Part shown: one piece after another, positions 1-12,300 of the stretch | Layout: each line of letters opens with the position of its first letter | How positions within the stretch are numbered: position 1 is the stretch's first letter | DNA from: Taenia hydatigena | Lineage: Eukaryota > Platyhelminthes > Cestoda > Cyclophyllidea > Taeniidae | Assembly: GCA_036345935.2 (NCBI GenBank) | Contig: JADWOT020000002.1 | Span: 22,237,108-22,301,107 of the forward strand | Direction: 5' to 3' | Length of the DNA: 64,000 nucleotides | Position numbers and translations under genes: made by a program | The notes under the pieces: generated by a model | Told to the model about the DNA's origin: nothing | The model's input: only the letters and a program-made list of their open reading frames with translations | Database searches by the model: none

Positions 1-366
1 AAATATTGGCGCACAATATTTTCATTTTTCAAAGGCTAATCTGACTCGATTAAGACAACAGTAAAAGAAACAGGTGGATGTAGAGTGTCCAGCAATTTGA
101 CTAAATTTATGCAACCAAACGCTTTTGGCACAAGTCCAAGGATGTGAGTGGACAAAGTGCCTGATTTTTTGGTTAATTTTCGAAGGGTAACAAAAACAAT
201 TTAAGAATGAAATAACTGTCTTTTAAGTGGACCAAAACATGAAGTGGTAGTGATGTAATGCCGAATACCTACAAAATAAACCTATGAGTGTGACATGATT
301 GTTCCTTTTTCTCTTACACTTCCTCCCCTGATCATCATGATCACTCTGCTGTTGCTACCTTAACAG

Positions 367-1514
367 CTGTCCACCGGCGATTTTCTGCTGACGCACAGGT
401 ATGATAATTTTTCGTGACCTAGTGCAAATGTTGCTCTATAAGAAGCGCATTTTATGTCCTAATCGCTGTTCGCCTAAATAAATCGGTGTGCATATTCTCT
501 TTTAGAGCCGCTCAATTTTTAGTTTGATTGTAGGCGCTTTAACTTCCTACAAAGTGTAGATGCGTAAAGGTAATCATGTCACCGCTTCTTTAAAGCAGCG
601 GACTTTCGAGTTAGTCTAGTATTGCCTGTCTATTCGCTTCGAAAGGCACAAAATATGAGTGTTTGGCAGATCTACGGAAGATGCACTTCTTCTATGACTT
701 TCTAGACGGGTATTGAGCCCATGGGAATAGCGTAATTTTGTTCCTGGCGCGGGTTCACTTTTCGCTGCGTTTAAATTAAGGCTCGTGTTGGCACCTGACG
801 ACGTCATAGGTTGTATATGGAGGGGTCTGAGACAAAGGGTATATGATGAGATGATAATCTAAGCCAACGCTTCTTAAATACAAGATATTTTTGTTGTGTT
901 TAACGTCTTTCTGCCAAATTCTTATGCTCTAATAATCAAGACATTTTCTCCTACATTTCTAGCGTAATGGTGGGATATCAGCTATGTTTGTTGATTCCGT
1001 GTCATTTCAACTAACTACTGATAGACATGGCAGATGGTATGAACGTAAGAAATTTTATGCTTCCTGGTAGGTCCTCTGAACTGTTGAGTGGCATTCTGAT
1101 GATTTTGCCAGCTTAAGATATTGTAAAACTTAGAGTAAGTGGGTTGCATCTGTGTGATTCATTGCATAGATTTTAGCGCTCATTTACCGTCAGAAATAGC
1201 TAACACTTCTCTAGGCACCCCTTGTGTTCTAAAGACCAAAACTAAGTGTTCACTGTGCTAGGTATTTTGTCAATTTTTTACTGACCTGGAATTTTTAATT
1301 TTACACTGCAGCATTAACTTTGTACCAGCTGAGTTTCTGCATAAGTTGGCAAGTGTGTGCAAATGCAAATAGCTACAAACATCTAAAATGCGTCCTACTC
1401 GTGCATACTAGGTATTGTTCTCCTTCAGGCGCAGTACCAAAGGAAGCTTCAGAGCTGGCCAACCTACAAGCTGTGCTAGGGGATATTCGGATGCTAAAGT
1501 GCGTCCTTCGTTAG
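367..1514 (+). CDS. 3' end of an unrecognised gene, three candidate exons
   Basis: Exons 367-398 (32 nt, LSTGDFLLTH), 1312-1352 (INFVPAEFLHKLA) and 1429-1514 (AVPKEASELANLQAVLG, then MLKCVLR and TAG). Phases fit across both introns (2/2 and 1/1). Acceptors ctaccttaacag, ttacactgcag and ttctccttcag are good; donors gtatga and gtgtgt are moderate. The first exon is very short and separated by 0.9 kb, so it is the weakest part. In another frame the last exon stays open to 1603. No family recognised. Confidence 0.3.
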
Positions 1515-3178
1515 CTCTTGACTTGGTCGAAGGGGAGCTCAAGCTGTATCGTCTCCAGAGACAGATTGGACAGAAGGCGGTGAAAGGACGGGTGAAGGCT
1601 TAGCAACCTAAGCACATACCGACCGAGCAGTAGTGAGTGATTGAACAGCAAAAGATTCTGAGAAGTATGATGGAGAGATCATCGCCAGGAAGTTTAAGGC
1701 GTGTTTCGCGATGAGTGAGGCAATGCGTAGATCATAAGGTCCACCTGCCCTCTTGTAGACGTTGGGTACATTTCTCCTGTGCGGGAACTAGCAGTTTAGG
1801 GAGAAGTTGAACAAACTAGGCGTTTCGGATATTAGCTCCTCTAAGTTTGCGTAATTTTGACGGCCTCTTAACTACTCGATGAAGAAGTTTTCTGCTTCAT
1901 TTCTCTATGAATGATCCTTAATAATGTTGCACGAAATCAACTGAAGCACAATACAGGCTTCCCATGAGGTGGAAAAAACGAAAAGTTTTAGATTCGTCTG
2001 GTGCACGAGTTGTCGTAAGTGAGGCTCACTGTCGATTAGATAACTTCAAAATTGCATTCTTGTAAGTCCACGAACTTATTTAGCTGTGCTTAATCAATCA
2101 AATATTTTCGATAGGGTCTTATCTTCCACGCTAGCCATGTAGTAAATTTTGCAAGCTTTGGTTCTGTCATTGAGTGACTCCTGACTCTCGTCTGTTTTTA
2201 GTTCAAGGCACTAAAACGTGAATAAGGTGCATCCTAATAAATATGCCTTGCCCACTTAAATGATTTGCCGGTTTATTATTGCCTTCCTGCTGCTTGTAAG
2301 TAGAAGCGTTCATCCAGAGTACATAATTGTGACAGAGGTTGTCGCCCAGTTTACGGCACCTGTGGATGTATTACACCATTTCTCTCATGAAGAATTCTTA
2401 GGTTTAGGATCATGGTAATGCGTATGGCCTTCTCGGTACAAAATTATTTGCATGCTATCGTCAGCATTTGGAGGTGAAGACTGGGTAAGTTAAAAGCACC
2501 TGATAGTCGTTAGTGCCTTGTATTGGTCGATTCACCTTGCGGATTGTGATGGCATGCTTGCTAGTTTCTGTACGGACGTCGGTTTTTGGAGTGTTTATGA
2601 GGAAGTTGGGCACCAGATTTAAGCAGTAGTTGCTAAAGTTCGTTTCCTTAGACCCATGAATTTTGTGTGTGGGTGGGGTTACTTCACATCTTCATTTTGC
2701 TACAGAAGTAACGTCCTTTTGAACCCCTTAAAATTGATTTGGTAAATTGCGCTTTTGCGAATGACAAGGAAGCTTGTGCACACAGAATAAGGTGTGCATG
2801 CTTCACCTCAAATGTTTTCACTCCGGTCTAGTACGCATTCGCCACCTAGGTGAGTAGATGGCTGTTGAGCTAGCTCGGGTGATGAGTCCATAAGATGGTT
2901 CCATTTTAAAATCGCTTCATTTTGATTAATACCTGATTGAATTCGATGACTGCTAAAGGTGGTACGGACAGCACCCATTGTCGTTTATCATACAGCCTCT
3001 AAGACCTTACAGATGCTGCGCCACACTTTCGGGCAACACATGATTGTGAACGTTAAAACTCCCACAAACACGTGAGAGACGGATAAGGAGCTGAAAACCT
3101 CTGGCGGTTCAGTGGTGTGCATGACGCATGCATGCTGCTTGGTGTCTGGACCACAGTGGCCGATTTTTGAGGACTCAC
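1515..3178. other. No gene recognised
   Basis: A few isolated gtaagt sites with only 15-30 nt open before them (2000, 2060, 2480). An AATAAA at 2236 could serve the gene ending at 1514. Nothing else seen. Confidence 0.4.
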
Positions 3179-4074
3179 GTAAACGATGCTGACTGGTCTA
3201 ATCACGAGGCGTGTAAAAGCCAGTCTCAGTGAGAGAGTCACGAGCATTGAGAAAACAGTGCGGAATGTACTGCTAGGCTGTGTGCCTGAATATAAGTTCG
3301 GGGGAAACGTACAGATTAATCGCGAACCTAAATAGTAGGGAGCAGTTCTGATTTTATTTAAAGCGTGCATCTCCTCTCCCTTCCCACCTTTCCAGTTAAG
3401 TTGTGATTTGTTCTGCAGTTGGTTATTCTTGGCCTACCACTTATTCTGTCTGCACAAGATTTAACCACAAAGATCAGCCATTGCGTTTGTAACCTGTTCA
3501 AAAACAGGCTCTAAGCCGTAAATTTTCAACTACGCTGAAAACTGGAAGGGATCATTTGCCACAAGTTGCTACATTTTAAGGCACAAATTTGTCAGAGTTT
3601 AAATTAATCGAGTTCGGCTTTTCTTCATACTTGTTGTAACGGCTCCAAATGTTTCGTGGTTGAGAATGCAGCTCTTCAATTTTTGAGTTCCTGTAGGAGT
3701 AGGCGAATGTGATCAAAAGTCACTCAAATCCTCGTCACTGTTTATTATGTCTTTGGCACTTTTGATAGTTCATTGATCATTTGTAGCAATGATGGTAACA
3801 GTGAACTGGTCCGTGTCTGTTTTGGACGGCTTACGTACCAGCGATTTCCGTGCGTCGGTTCTGGTTGAACTTCCGACAGGGTAGACGTTATTGTGGTCAA
3901 AGTTAGGCGAGCTGCAATTAAGGTGAATGCATTCTAACAAAGTGTTTGATTTCGAATTCTGGCTAATGGTGTATGCAACAAATCCACGAACCACTGTCTG
4001 TGTTCCGCATTTCACAAGTACGTGGCAATTCGAATCGCGCGATGCATATCTCCTGCTGCTTTTCCTGTGCGGCG
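3179..4074 (-). CDS. Gene E: minus-strand candidate exons
   Basis: Exon 4074-3839 (acceptor cttccatacgccatttacag, donor gtacgt; 78 open codons, phase 1 in, 0 out; VRGFVAYTISQNSKSNTLLE, later VGSSTRTDAR) and exon 3285-3179 (acceptor cgaacttatattcag, donor gtgagt, phase 1 in, 0 out; STFRTVFSMLVTLSLRLAF). A small exon of phase 0 to 1 would be needed between them. A second good acceptor (ttcgcctactcctacag) opens KIEELHSQPRNIWSRYNKYE near 3690. Exact structure unresolved; no family recognised. Confidence 0.3.
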
Positions 4075-7000
4075 CTGTAAATGGCGTATGGAAGTGTGGA
4101 AAGGGCTGCAGCCTTAGGAAACCGCTCTTTTCTTTGAAATTGCTGGGTTTTTATTAAAAACTTCTCCGCATGTGTTGGAACAGTGGCACTATTTTTGCAC
4201 TTGACGCGCCTTTCCTTATTGGCGACCAATTGGTTGGATAGACTAGTTTGAGGTGCGAGGTGGCAAAGCGTTGCCGATGAACACATTGTGAACAAAAACG
4301 CGAGGCAGGGACTAGCCCTCTACTCATGCCTCAGCAATCCAACCGACGAACGCGTGCTCATGCGTGCACGTACGCGGATTCCTGCCTTTAGTTACACATA
4401 ATCTACCGACGTCCTCTCAATGCCGTTGTTGAATTAGACTTGTACCTATTTACGTATCTCAATTTGCTCTTTGTAAGCCAACTTGCTTTGTCGCAGCAAT
4501 AAAGATGAATTGAGCATTTTATCTAATCACAGGTAGAGCTTAAATGGGTCTGGCTGGATTTGGCTCAAAATACTCCTCGTTTGGCACGGATGAGCCTATA
4601 GTATGCCAAAAATATCAAAATTCGCCACATACATGCCTTTGGGCTTATTACATGCTTCTTTCCTCGTGCACATATGCGCTAATGGCTAATGGTTCGCCAG
4701 CCTAGACGAGGAGTGGGTACATTGCTAAGGGCTTTGTAGTAAAGACTTCACCTTGAAGGGGGAGGTTAACTGCGAGTGGTTTTTAGTAGCAATGGAGTCG
4801 TTGTGCAACATTCCAGAGTAAGGCTGTATGGAGGCGAGTCATTTACTACTGGTGGTGGAACACACTGGTTCAAATTCCACACTTCTAGATTGTGATTTGC
4901 CACCCAGCTCAACGTCATTCGGAAGTGGATTAGAATGCTCTAGTTCACTTACGCGGGACAGCATCACAGCTTTCAACACTGATCAAATTGGCGTTAGTTT
5001 GTTTAGGGCCGATCTCACCGTTTGTTTACCCATAGTGGATGGAGTTGCCAAGCTGGTGATGTACTTTAGGTTTCAGCTTTCGATCGTTCGTGTTTGCTGT
5101 TATGCGATGTGCACACAGCGTAGCATTTCCTTATCCCATAATGTGATGGGTTTTAAGGTAAAATAAAGCACGGATCAGATTCACTGTAATGTTATACATG
5201 AGATTTGGACGCCACGATGGGATTTTACTTGGCCACATGATGCTTTCTGTGCTCGTTTTCCTCTCTCTTATTGACTGACCCATCCAGCGTCCTGTCAGTC
5301 ACAAGACGCGCATCTACTACCAGCTTCATTTCAAGTGATCTCTTATAGGATGCACTAAGAGTGAATTTCGATGTCACTATTTCTCCTTGGATTGTTTACA
5401 GCTCACGACCGGCAAAATCATACATCTGCTGAGGTATCCACAAGAATCGCAAATTTCGAAGGGGTGACAATTTGCGATGACGCAAATGATTTACAATCAG
5501 CAGCAAGTCGGAAAGGGCTCAGAAGCCTTGACAAGAACAATTGCGACATGATGGTGTTGCGGTGTATACGCTTGCCGTCTTCGCCTGTGCAACCGTGCAA
5601 GGAAGGAAATGAACTGACTGTACTCCTCACTGTCTGCCTTATCTTTGAGTTTCCGTGAGCGACATTTTAAAGCAGGTTAGTCAAATTTGTGGTGTTTTGT
5701 AAGCCAACAAACAGAGAGTTGATACTAAAATCAACTAAAACTCTAGAATATTTTAAATCCATTCCATGTATTTTGAGTTCAAGCATTTAAATGATAAGAA
5801 TGCAACGCCTCTGCTTTAAAATCATGTCTTAGTGCTTGGAATACTGTGGTTAATAGGCATTTTCCTAATTTGGAATTCTAGGCATTTAATAAAAATTTTA
5901 CCTTGAGTTGTGATGAAATAACCGAGCTGTTCTAGAGCTTAGTGTTCTTTTTGCTTTAAGAAGTAGGGTTCATGGACAGTCATGATCACGTCTGTAAAGC
6001 TGGATCTTGAGGAAATTCCTCAAACATTGTGTACAGTAGAGAAGGCCCAAAAATGTGAGTATAAAGCAAAATACATGTCTTAAAACCGAATAAGACCATG
6101 TATCGGAGTTGCAGAGACACTGTTGGGTGCAGCACGATCCCCCTTCCTCAAATAATGAGCAATTTTTGAGTGCCTCGATGAATTCAAACTGTTGCTTATT
6201 CCTTTATTTTTGGTTGCGGACTGCTGGGTGGAGTTGAGCGGCCGATTTTACAGGGCATCATGACTCGCAGCATTGTGTGATTACTAGGATTGGCTCAAAT
6301 TTGGCGAGAAATTGCTGTTTTTTCCTCTCCTCCTTCCCGGGATAAGTGGTGGTTGTTTGCCTGCTAAAACAGTAGTAAGGCAAAGTTTGGTAATTTTTTG
6401 AACCTCGACTCGCACTTTGTGTAAATGGACTTTTATTGGCAGACCCGGCCAACAATAGATTTTGCCCGTGCAAGCGCCTTTTTTGTCCTTTAGAGCTCAT
6501 GACCTTTAATGCGTTTGCAAACAGGGCCAGTGATGCCGCTGCTACCGCATTATTCAGAGCGTTGTTAGCACAAAACCTACAAGAAGCACAAGTTCACGCG
6601 AGATGAAGAAGCTGCATTTAGCTTAGCGTTCCCCTTCCTATTCACAATTGTTTTAAATTTAATAGGCGTACTATTTACAGAAATAGCAACTCCTAGCGAA
6701 ACAGCCTCCATTACATTGAGCAGTTCAGTCGTGATCGTCGAGCAATGTCTCACTCAATCATTTATGGTAGATGCCGTGCATCGAGAGGGATTATAATACT
6801 CTTTCGCACAGTGGATTGCAGCACTTATGAGGAATGCCATTCACATAGTTTTGATCGAAGACTTAGGCCAGTGAAAATGCACAATTTACAGCGCCGTGTG
6901 ATAGCCAACAGCCACTTGCATTCTTCAGCAAGCTCACAGCCACCTTCTGTCGCCGGAGCGGAAAATCAGTGTTGCACTTGTGTTCGTTGTTTTATGCAGC

Positions 7001-7964
7001 ATTTCCAAATAAAGACGAGGAGGTCCAAGGAATCCAAATACTAGGGCCCTCATGAACATATATAGAAACTAAATCCTGTTAATCTTTCAAACAGAGGAAC
7101 ATTTTGCAATGATTGACATGCCAGCTAATTATGTCCATTCCATCCTAATTTTAAATTACTAACTCTTCTCTTGCATGCACTGTTTAAAGCTATTTTCATC
7201 TTTGAACTTACTTTAACTCTCAATTAAAAGATTTTGTTGCTGGCAGTGGAAGTGCAACATGTTCCCATTTTTCACTTACCTGTGTCTAAAGCGCGTCATC
7301 GCTTCTTTGAAAGCTGCGGCGCCTTTTAGTTGTATGCAGTTTACTAATGGCGCCTTTTATTATCTTCCAACTTGTAGAATCATAGGACAAATAAATCCGC
7401 TAAGACGCCCGCTCAAGACATAAAATCACGGTGTGGTGAAGGTGACAATGAAGCGGTTAGTCTACATTTAGCCATTAGTTAAAAATTTTAGCGAATTTTG
7501 CAATTAATAGTCGTTTCATGGTGATATTATAGCAAATATGCTTGCCATCTACTCATCTGAGGCCGAAACTCCGTTGCTGATAGGCGGAGAGAAGTGTGAC
7601 AACTAGATATCAGCTCCATATTCTCGTGGTTGACAATCCGATGCTGATTATATGAACAAGTGATGCCCCGTGAGCCAGTAAAAGAAAAGGTTTTAAGGCT
7701 GGATGCCTAAATCGAAATAATCGCCATGACTTCTTAAAATTACCTCACATATGTCAAAATCAAGCTTTGCAATGATAAAGGATGCATCCCATTTCCTTAA
7801 AATCAGTTAGAAGTTCTTAAGAATAATGGAAGTGTAATATTATGAAGTCGCAATCCCAAAATGACCAAGCCTTTGATTAGTAACGCAATAAACTGGATGT
7901 CCAACAATTCATCGTTATTTTACTTATTTTGGAATGTGGCTTTCATTGATTGCCGTAGCCATAC
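4075..7964. other. No firm gene
   Basis: Holds ORFs of 112 codons (4828-5166) and 95 codons (5371-5658) without splice or promoter support. 4270-4520 ends in an AATAAA-containing stretch that could be a solo LTR end. 7296-7335 resembles 576-617. Otherwise AT-rich spacer. Confidence 0.4.
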
Positions 7965-8077
7965 CTGATACACGCGGTATCTGTGTCTTCACGTGTATGC
8001 GATAGAGCTGGCTCAGGTTCCGAATGCCTATATGGTGGGACTTTAACGCCTTGGTGCATATAATGGTCCTTAACTTG
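7965..8077 (-). CDS. Candidate internal exon
   Basis: Acceptor ttcatcgttctttgttag, donor gtatgg, 113 nt, phase 0 in, 2 out; reads QVKDHYMHQGVKVPPYRHSE. A second frame is also open, so the reading is ambiguous. No neighbouring exon identified. Confidence 0.22.
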
Positions 8078-9221
8078 CTAACAAAGAACGATGAACTTGC
8101 AATAAAATGAAATCGGAATTGTGGAGTCGCTGTTAAGCAGCGCATGAACCCTTAGCTTAACCGCCCAGTCAAAGATAAGCAGTGCAATAAAATAATCCAG
8201 TTCTCTTTATTCAACTTGCGATTTCAAGATACCAGATGAAGTGAAATAGTTATCCTTAATAGACCTTATGAACTGCAGCAACCGGTCTAATTATTTCGTG
8301 AGATATCAAGCCTTGTCTAATCGCTTCCCTCCTTCTTGCTTACAAAATCGATTGCGCTAAGAATTCGTCATCCACTTTATTCCTTGCTGAGTACCTTGCT
8401 CTTGATTTTCATTAAAATTTGCTGCTTTTGATGCGGCCACAAACAGGATCAAATTTGCCTTTTTTTTCATGCATAAAATTTGACTAAAATCAAAGCAAAA
8501 TATAATCGGAGCCTAATTGTAGCCTTGGGAATGAAACTCGATTAAACCTATTGACAAGGACAAAACCTAACCAAAAGATTTTGCGAGAAGTTGGATTTCA
8601 AGTAGTCCCTGAATATATTACTTGCCCTGTGGTTCAGCGGGTTGTATTCCCAATAGCATCGGTATCAAGAGCAATGCCATGACGGCCAAAATAAACGACT
8701 TATACAAAACTACAGAAGATTATTAAATTGGAAATACGGTCACGAATGTGCACACGGCTTTGCTGGCTTTATATTAAAACTATTAGAGGCACTATGTTTG
8801 GGCTGTTCGAAAAGCATTCGAAGAGTGCTGTCCAGTTGGTATAAATAAATGAAGGGGAAGCAATGGGTCACTGCTAGAGTGGTTGCACCCTAAAAACAAG
8901 GAATTTATTTTATTTAGTCTTATTATGCAGCGACATCAAGAGCGGAAACATTTTATGTTGGCTTTTAACAGTACTTAATTACTTTTTTGGAGCATTTCTT
9001 TTTACTTGCGTCAGTAGTGGAACCTGATAACCTGTTTTGAATTCTATTCTAAGCGCGCTAAATAGGCTAGATCTACATTGCTTCAGCTAACATAACAAGC
9101 AATTTCACGCCTACTACAGTAGTTTACTTTTGCGGGTCTTATTTTGCACATGTGCTGGGTTACGACACTTAGTAGCATGCGAAAGGACATATAGTCAAAA
9201 GGGAAAAATGAATACACATAC

Positions 9222-9265
9222 GAGCAGCTAATAACAAAAATGAGCATTGCAATCATTCTCATCAT
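9222..9265 (-). pseudogene. Orphan signal-peptide exon of the gene A/B family (gene C)
   Basis: Minus strand ATG at 9265 opens MMRMIAMLIFVISCS, close to MMRIVAVLAFLAYCSG of gene B, followed by gtatgt. Upstream, ccacataaat (9306-9297) and ctagcc line up with the gene A promoter at the same distance. The exon is 44 nt, not 46, so its phase would not fit the family's second exon. I searched the minus strand below it for the DGKC, PRC and IFHG blocks and found none. It is either a broken copy or a relative whose other exons have diverged beyond sight. Confidence 0.45.
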
Positions 9266-9309
9266 CCCACCTATTTATGGCTAGCAGTTGATGTAAATTT
9301 ATGTGGTTT

Positions 9310-12300
9310 TTAATTGACTTTTGGGGAATTGATTGGATAGGGCAATAAATTGGCAGCTAAGTCTGAGCGTGGAAACCTTTAATGTCAAAGTGATAACTGC
9401 TGCCAGCGTCATAGAGGCATAGGTCCGAGAGGTGCAGGGAAGATAAGCTTTATTAGAAACAATTGTCAATGGCCAAGTAGGCACATACCATGTAAATGTG
9501 CGGGTTTGCGCGAGCTAATGAACCAAGTAAAGCTTCTCTTCTATATGTGCTGTCTATCAACGTCCAAGGTGTCGATACAAGAGCCGCTGTTACAAATTTA
9601 TATTAGCGCCATATTTCAAGCAATGGGGATTACCTACGGCTACTTTGTCTTTGCCTCAGAAACCCCATCAGATAGTAGGATGCCCATATGCACAGTTCAT
9701 ACCAAATAATTCAATTTAAATTTGCTTAAATCACCATGCTATCTATTGATTAAGAATATCCACGCAACAGGTGGTTCTCCAAGTTTGGTCACTTTCTATT
9801 TATACGTCTTCTTCCCATGTCACCACCCGATGCGCGCATTCTTTTGCCTACGCTCGTCATTCTAAAACCAAACGCAAAACTACACAAACGCTCATGCGTG
9901 ATTACTTACCGAGGTTTTGATGTTAGTTTGATACCAATGCATCGGGACTTTAATTAAACCTCCATGAATTGCAGCGTACCATCAGTGCAATTTTACAAAG
10001 ATATGGCCTGGTGTTAAACACTAGCACTTTAATTTCGGAGGCGTGGCAAAGTTTTCGGTTGTGTGAGCACTTACAAGTGTAGAGAAAATGTAAAACTAGA
10101 GAAATCTTTGTCTTAAATAGCAAACTGTTTGGTAAAATCAAGATTTATAATCTGCCTCTGCCTGCTGGTACACGCTGTATAGAAATAAATGCGGTACTTT
10201 TAATCCTTTCAAGGATTTGCCACTTTTGTTAGCCATGAACAATCTCTTCTCTTTGTTTTGCATTCTGAACACTCAAACCGGTGTCAAGGCATCCAATCTT
10301 TTGATCAGAAACAGGCATACTTTTGCGTTACTTCCTTCTTTCCGCACTTACTATTAGAGGGCTAAGTACGCGTTGACATCTTTATCATAAATAAGAGAGA
10401 GAGCATAGAGGGATATTGTAGAAGAGTTCAAGACGGGGATATGTCGAGCTCTGGAGAGGGACCACGTTGCTCTGCGACCAGGTTTAGCTTGCCCTCCCGC
10501 CTTTGACCTACGAAGCACATTTTAACAACATAAGTACTACACAGGTTGCTTCGTTACAAGCTCCACCTTAAGCTACTGGATAGAATTATCACTGTTCGCG
10601 CAAAGCTACAAGAACGCTGTTATTTTTTTTAGCTGAGAACGCTGTATCAATGTCTAGAGACTCAGAGATGGGCTTTTGTAGTAGGCTTACCATCTAACCT
10701 AAAGACTTAATTACTTATTTTAAATTTGTAACAGTCGAAATTCGGTTTATTTTTCGGAAATAGTATATTTTTGCAATTCTATGAAAAACAAAAATGTCCT
10801 TATTATCTGACACTAAAAGTAACAAGATAGTCCCCTTAATTATACAATTTAATGTCTGTGCTTGCATCGTTTATCGAGGTTGCCTACTGCAACTCTTTGG
10901 TTGTTATCAGGCTTCATTTGCATCGGATCCGCAACCAGTTGTTTGGCAGCAACCCATTCAAATGTCCATCATTTAATCGACCAGGCATTAAGTCAATCGA
11001 TTAGCATATCAAGCTATCTGCTTTGTCAATGAAGCCTTCATTTAGTCCGCCTCAATTCAAATTGCGACAGTAATAGATGCCATAAGGAATGTTAATTTCC
11101 TAGAATTACGAATGCTCGAGCATATTTTCATCTGTACGTTCACTTAAATCCAAATTTCATGTCTTTTTAAATTTTCTTTGCTAATTGGTTTTACAATTAA
11201 ATGACAAAACCCACACTGCGCCTAAACTTTTACGCCTGTAAAAGACGTGAGCGAGAATAGCGAGAAAACTTTTGCTTCTGGGAGGTAGAAAGACAGATAA
11301 CATTAATAGATTCTCATGTCAAAATGCGGCCTCAAATAAGACATCTTACAACTTGAGTTAACAATATCTAAACGGCTTAGATTACTACAGCGGCGGAAAT
11401 TCTGTGGCATTTGCCATCGCTGAAATCGGGTTGCATGCAAAACAGTGACAGAAAAATTAAGGGAATGAAAGTGTTGATTAATGTGCTCTGCCACGAAAAC
11501 GACTCCACCTAACGCAAAGTTTTTATGAAATAAACTGTTTGCTACCCCGTTTGACGTTTTATAGGTGTTGCTATCCTCAATTTTAAAAGGGACTCCTACC
11601 TAATCGCCTTATCGAGTTCAGCTTCTCTATGTGGTGCCTCATTTGGAAGGCGGGTGCCAATTTTAATCGAATGATGGTCAATTGGCGCGTTTATAAAGCA
11701 GAAGATGCATGATACCCTTGCAGGAAAACGCATTAAACGGAACAAATATCATATTATCCCGGAGCCCGCACCGTCGCGAGTTCACAATTGTCTGACTTGT
11801 CATAGGAACAATTAGAAAGGCTAGAACAGTCTATGGAGCCTACCTGCGTTCTGTAATCCCGCCTTGGCAGTAGCCATACATAGCTTTAATTTGTGTAAAT
11901 CTTAGTGCCCTGCAATGCCTAATCAAACTAATGTAATTGTCACATTAGCCTCAATACGTTTTGTGGGTTTATTTGGCATAAACAGTTTGATGATAGACTT
12001 GGAATGCACTGTTTTCTCTTTGCCACATTCTGATGTCACCCTTTCCGTCCGCACATTGTGATTACATTGTAGTGAGCATCTAGTCAAAGCTCTCTAAAAC
12101 ATCAAGTGACATGGAGGTTTTAAGTTGTGGTTTTCACTAATTAAAGAATCGCCATCAATTGAGTCTCCACAATAACGTTTTTTGCAAGGCATGCGACCGA
12201 GCAAGTTTTATTATGTCGTAAATCATGCTATGTGTTACATCATTATCTTTGATTATACTTAGTCCTAAATGTTGTTTGCATCAATTTGGCTCTATTGCAT

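Noticed and set aside
4865..4880. tRNA T-arm-like ggttcaaattcc
   Set aside because: The flanking bases do not form the five-pair stem and no A-box precedes it.
4828..5166. 112-codon ORF
   Set aside because: No acceptor, promoter or recognisable motif; length is within chance for this size of sequence.
5371..5658. 95-codon ORF starting MSLFLLGLF
   Set aside because: No splice, promoter or poly(A) support and open antisense frame; left unassigned.
9915..9950. GIKLT-like piece near 9.9 kb as exon 6 of a family copy
   Set aside because: Only five residues match gene A, the frame is ambiguous, and it lies on the wrong side of the orphan exon.
11303..11494. gatggcaaatgc as another copy of the family exon 3
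   Set aside because: Matches only a dozen bases; the frame closes at once and the WGSPC part is absent.
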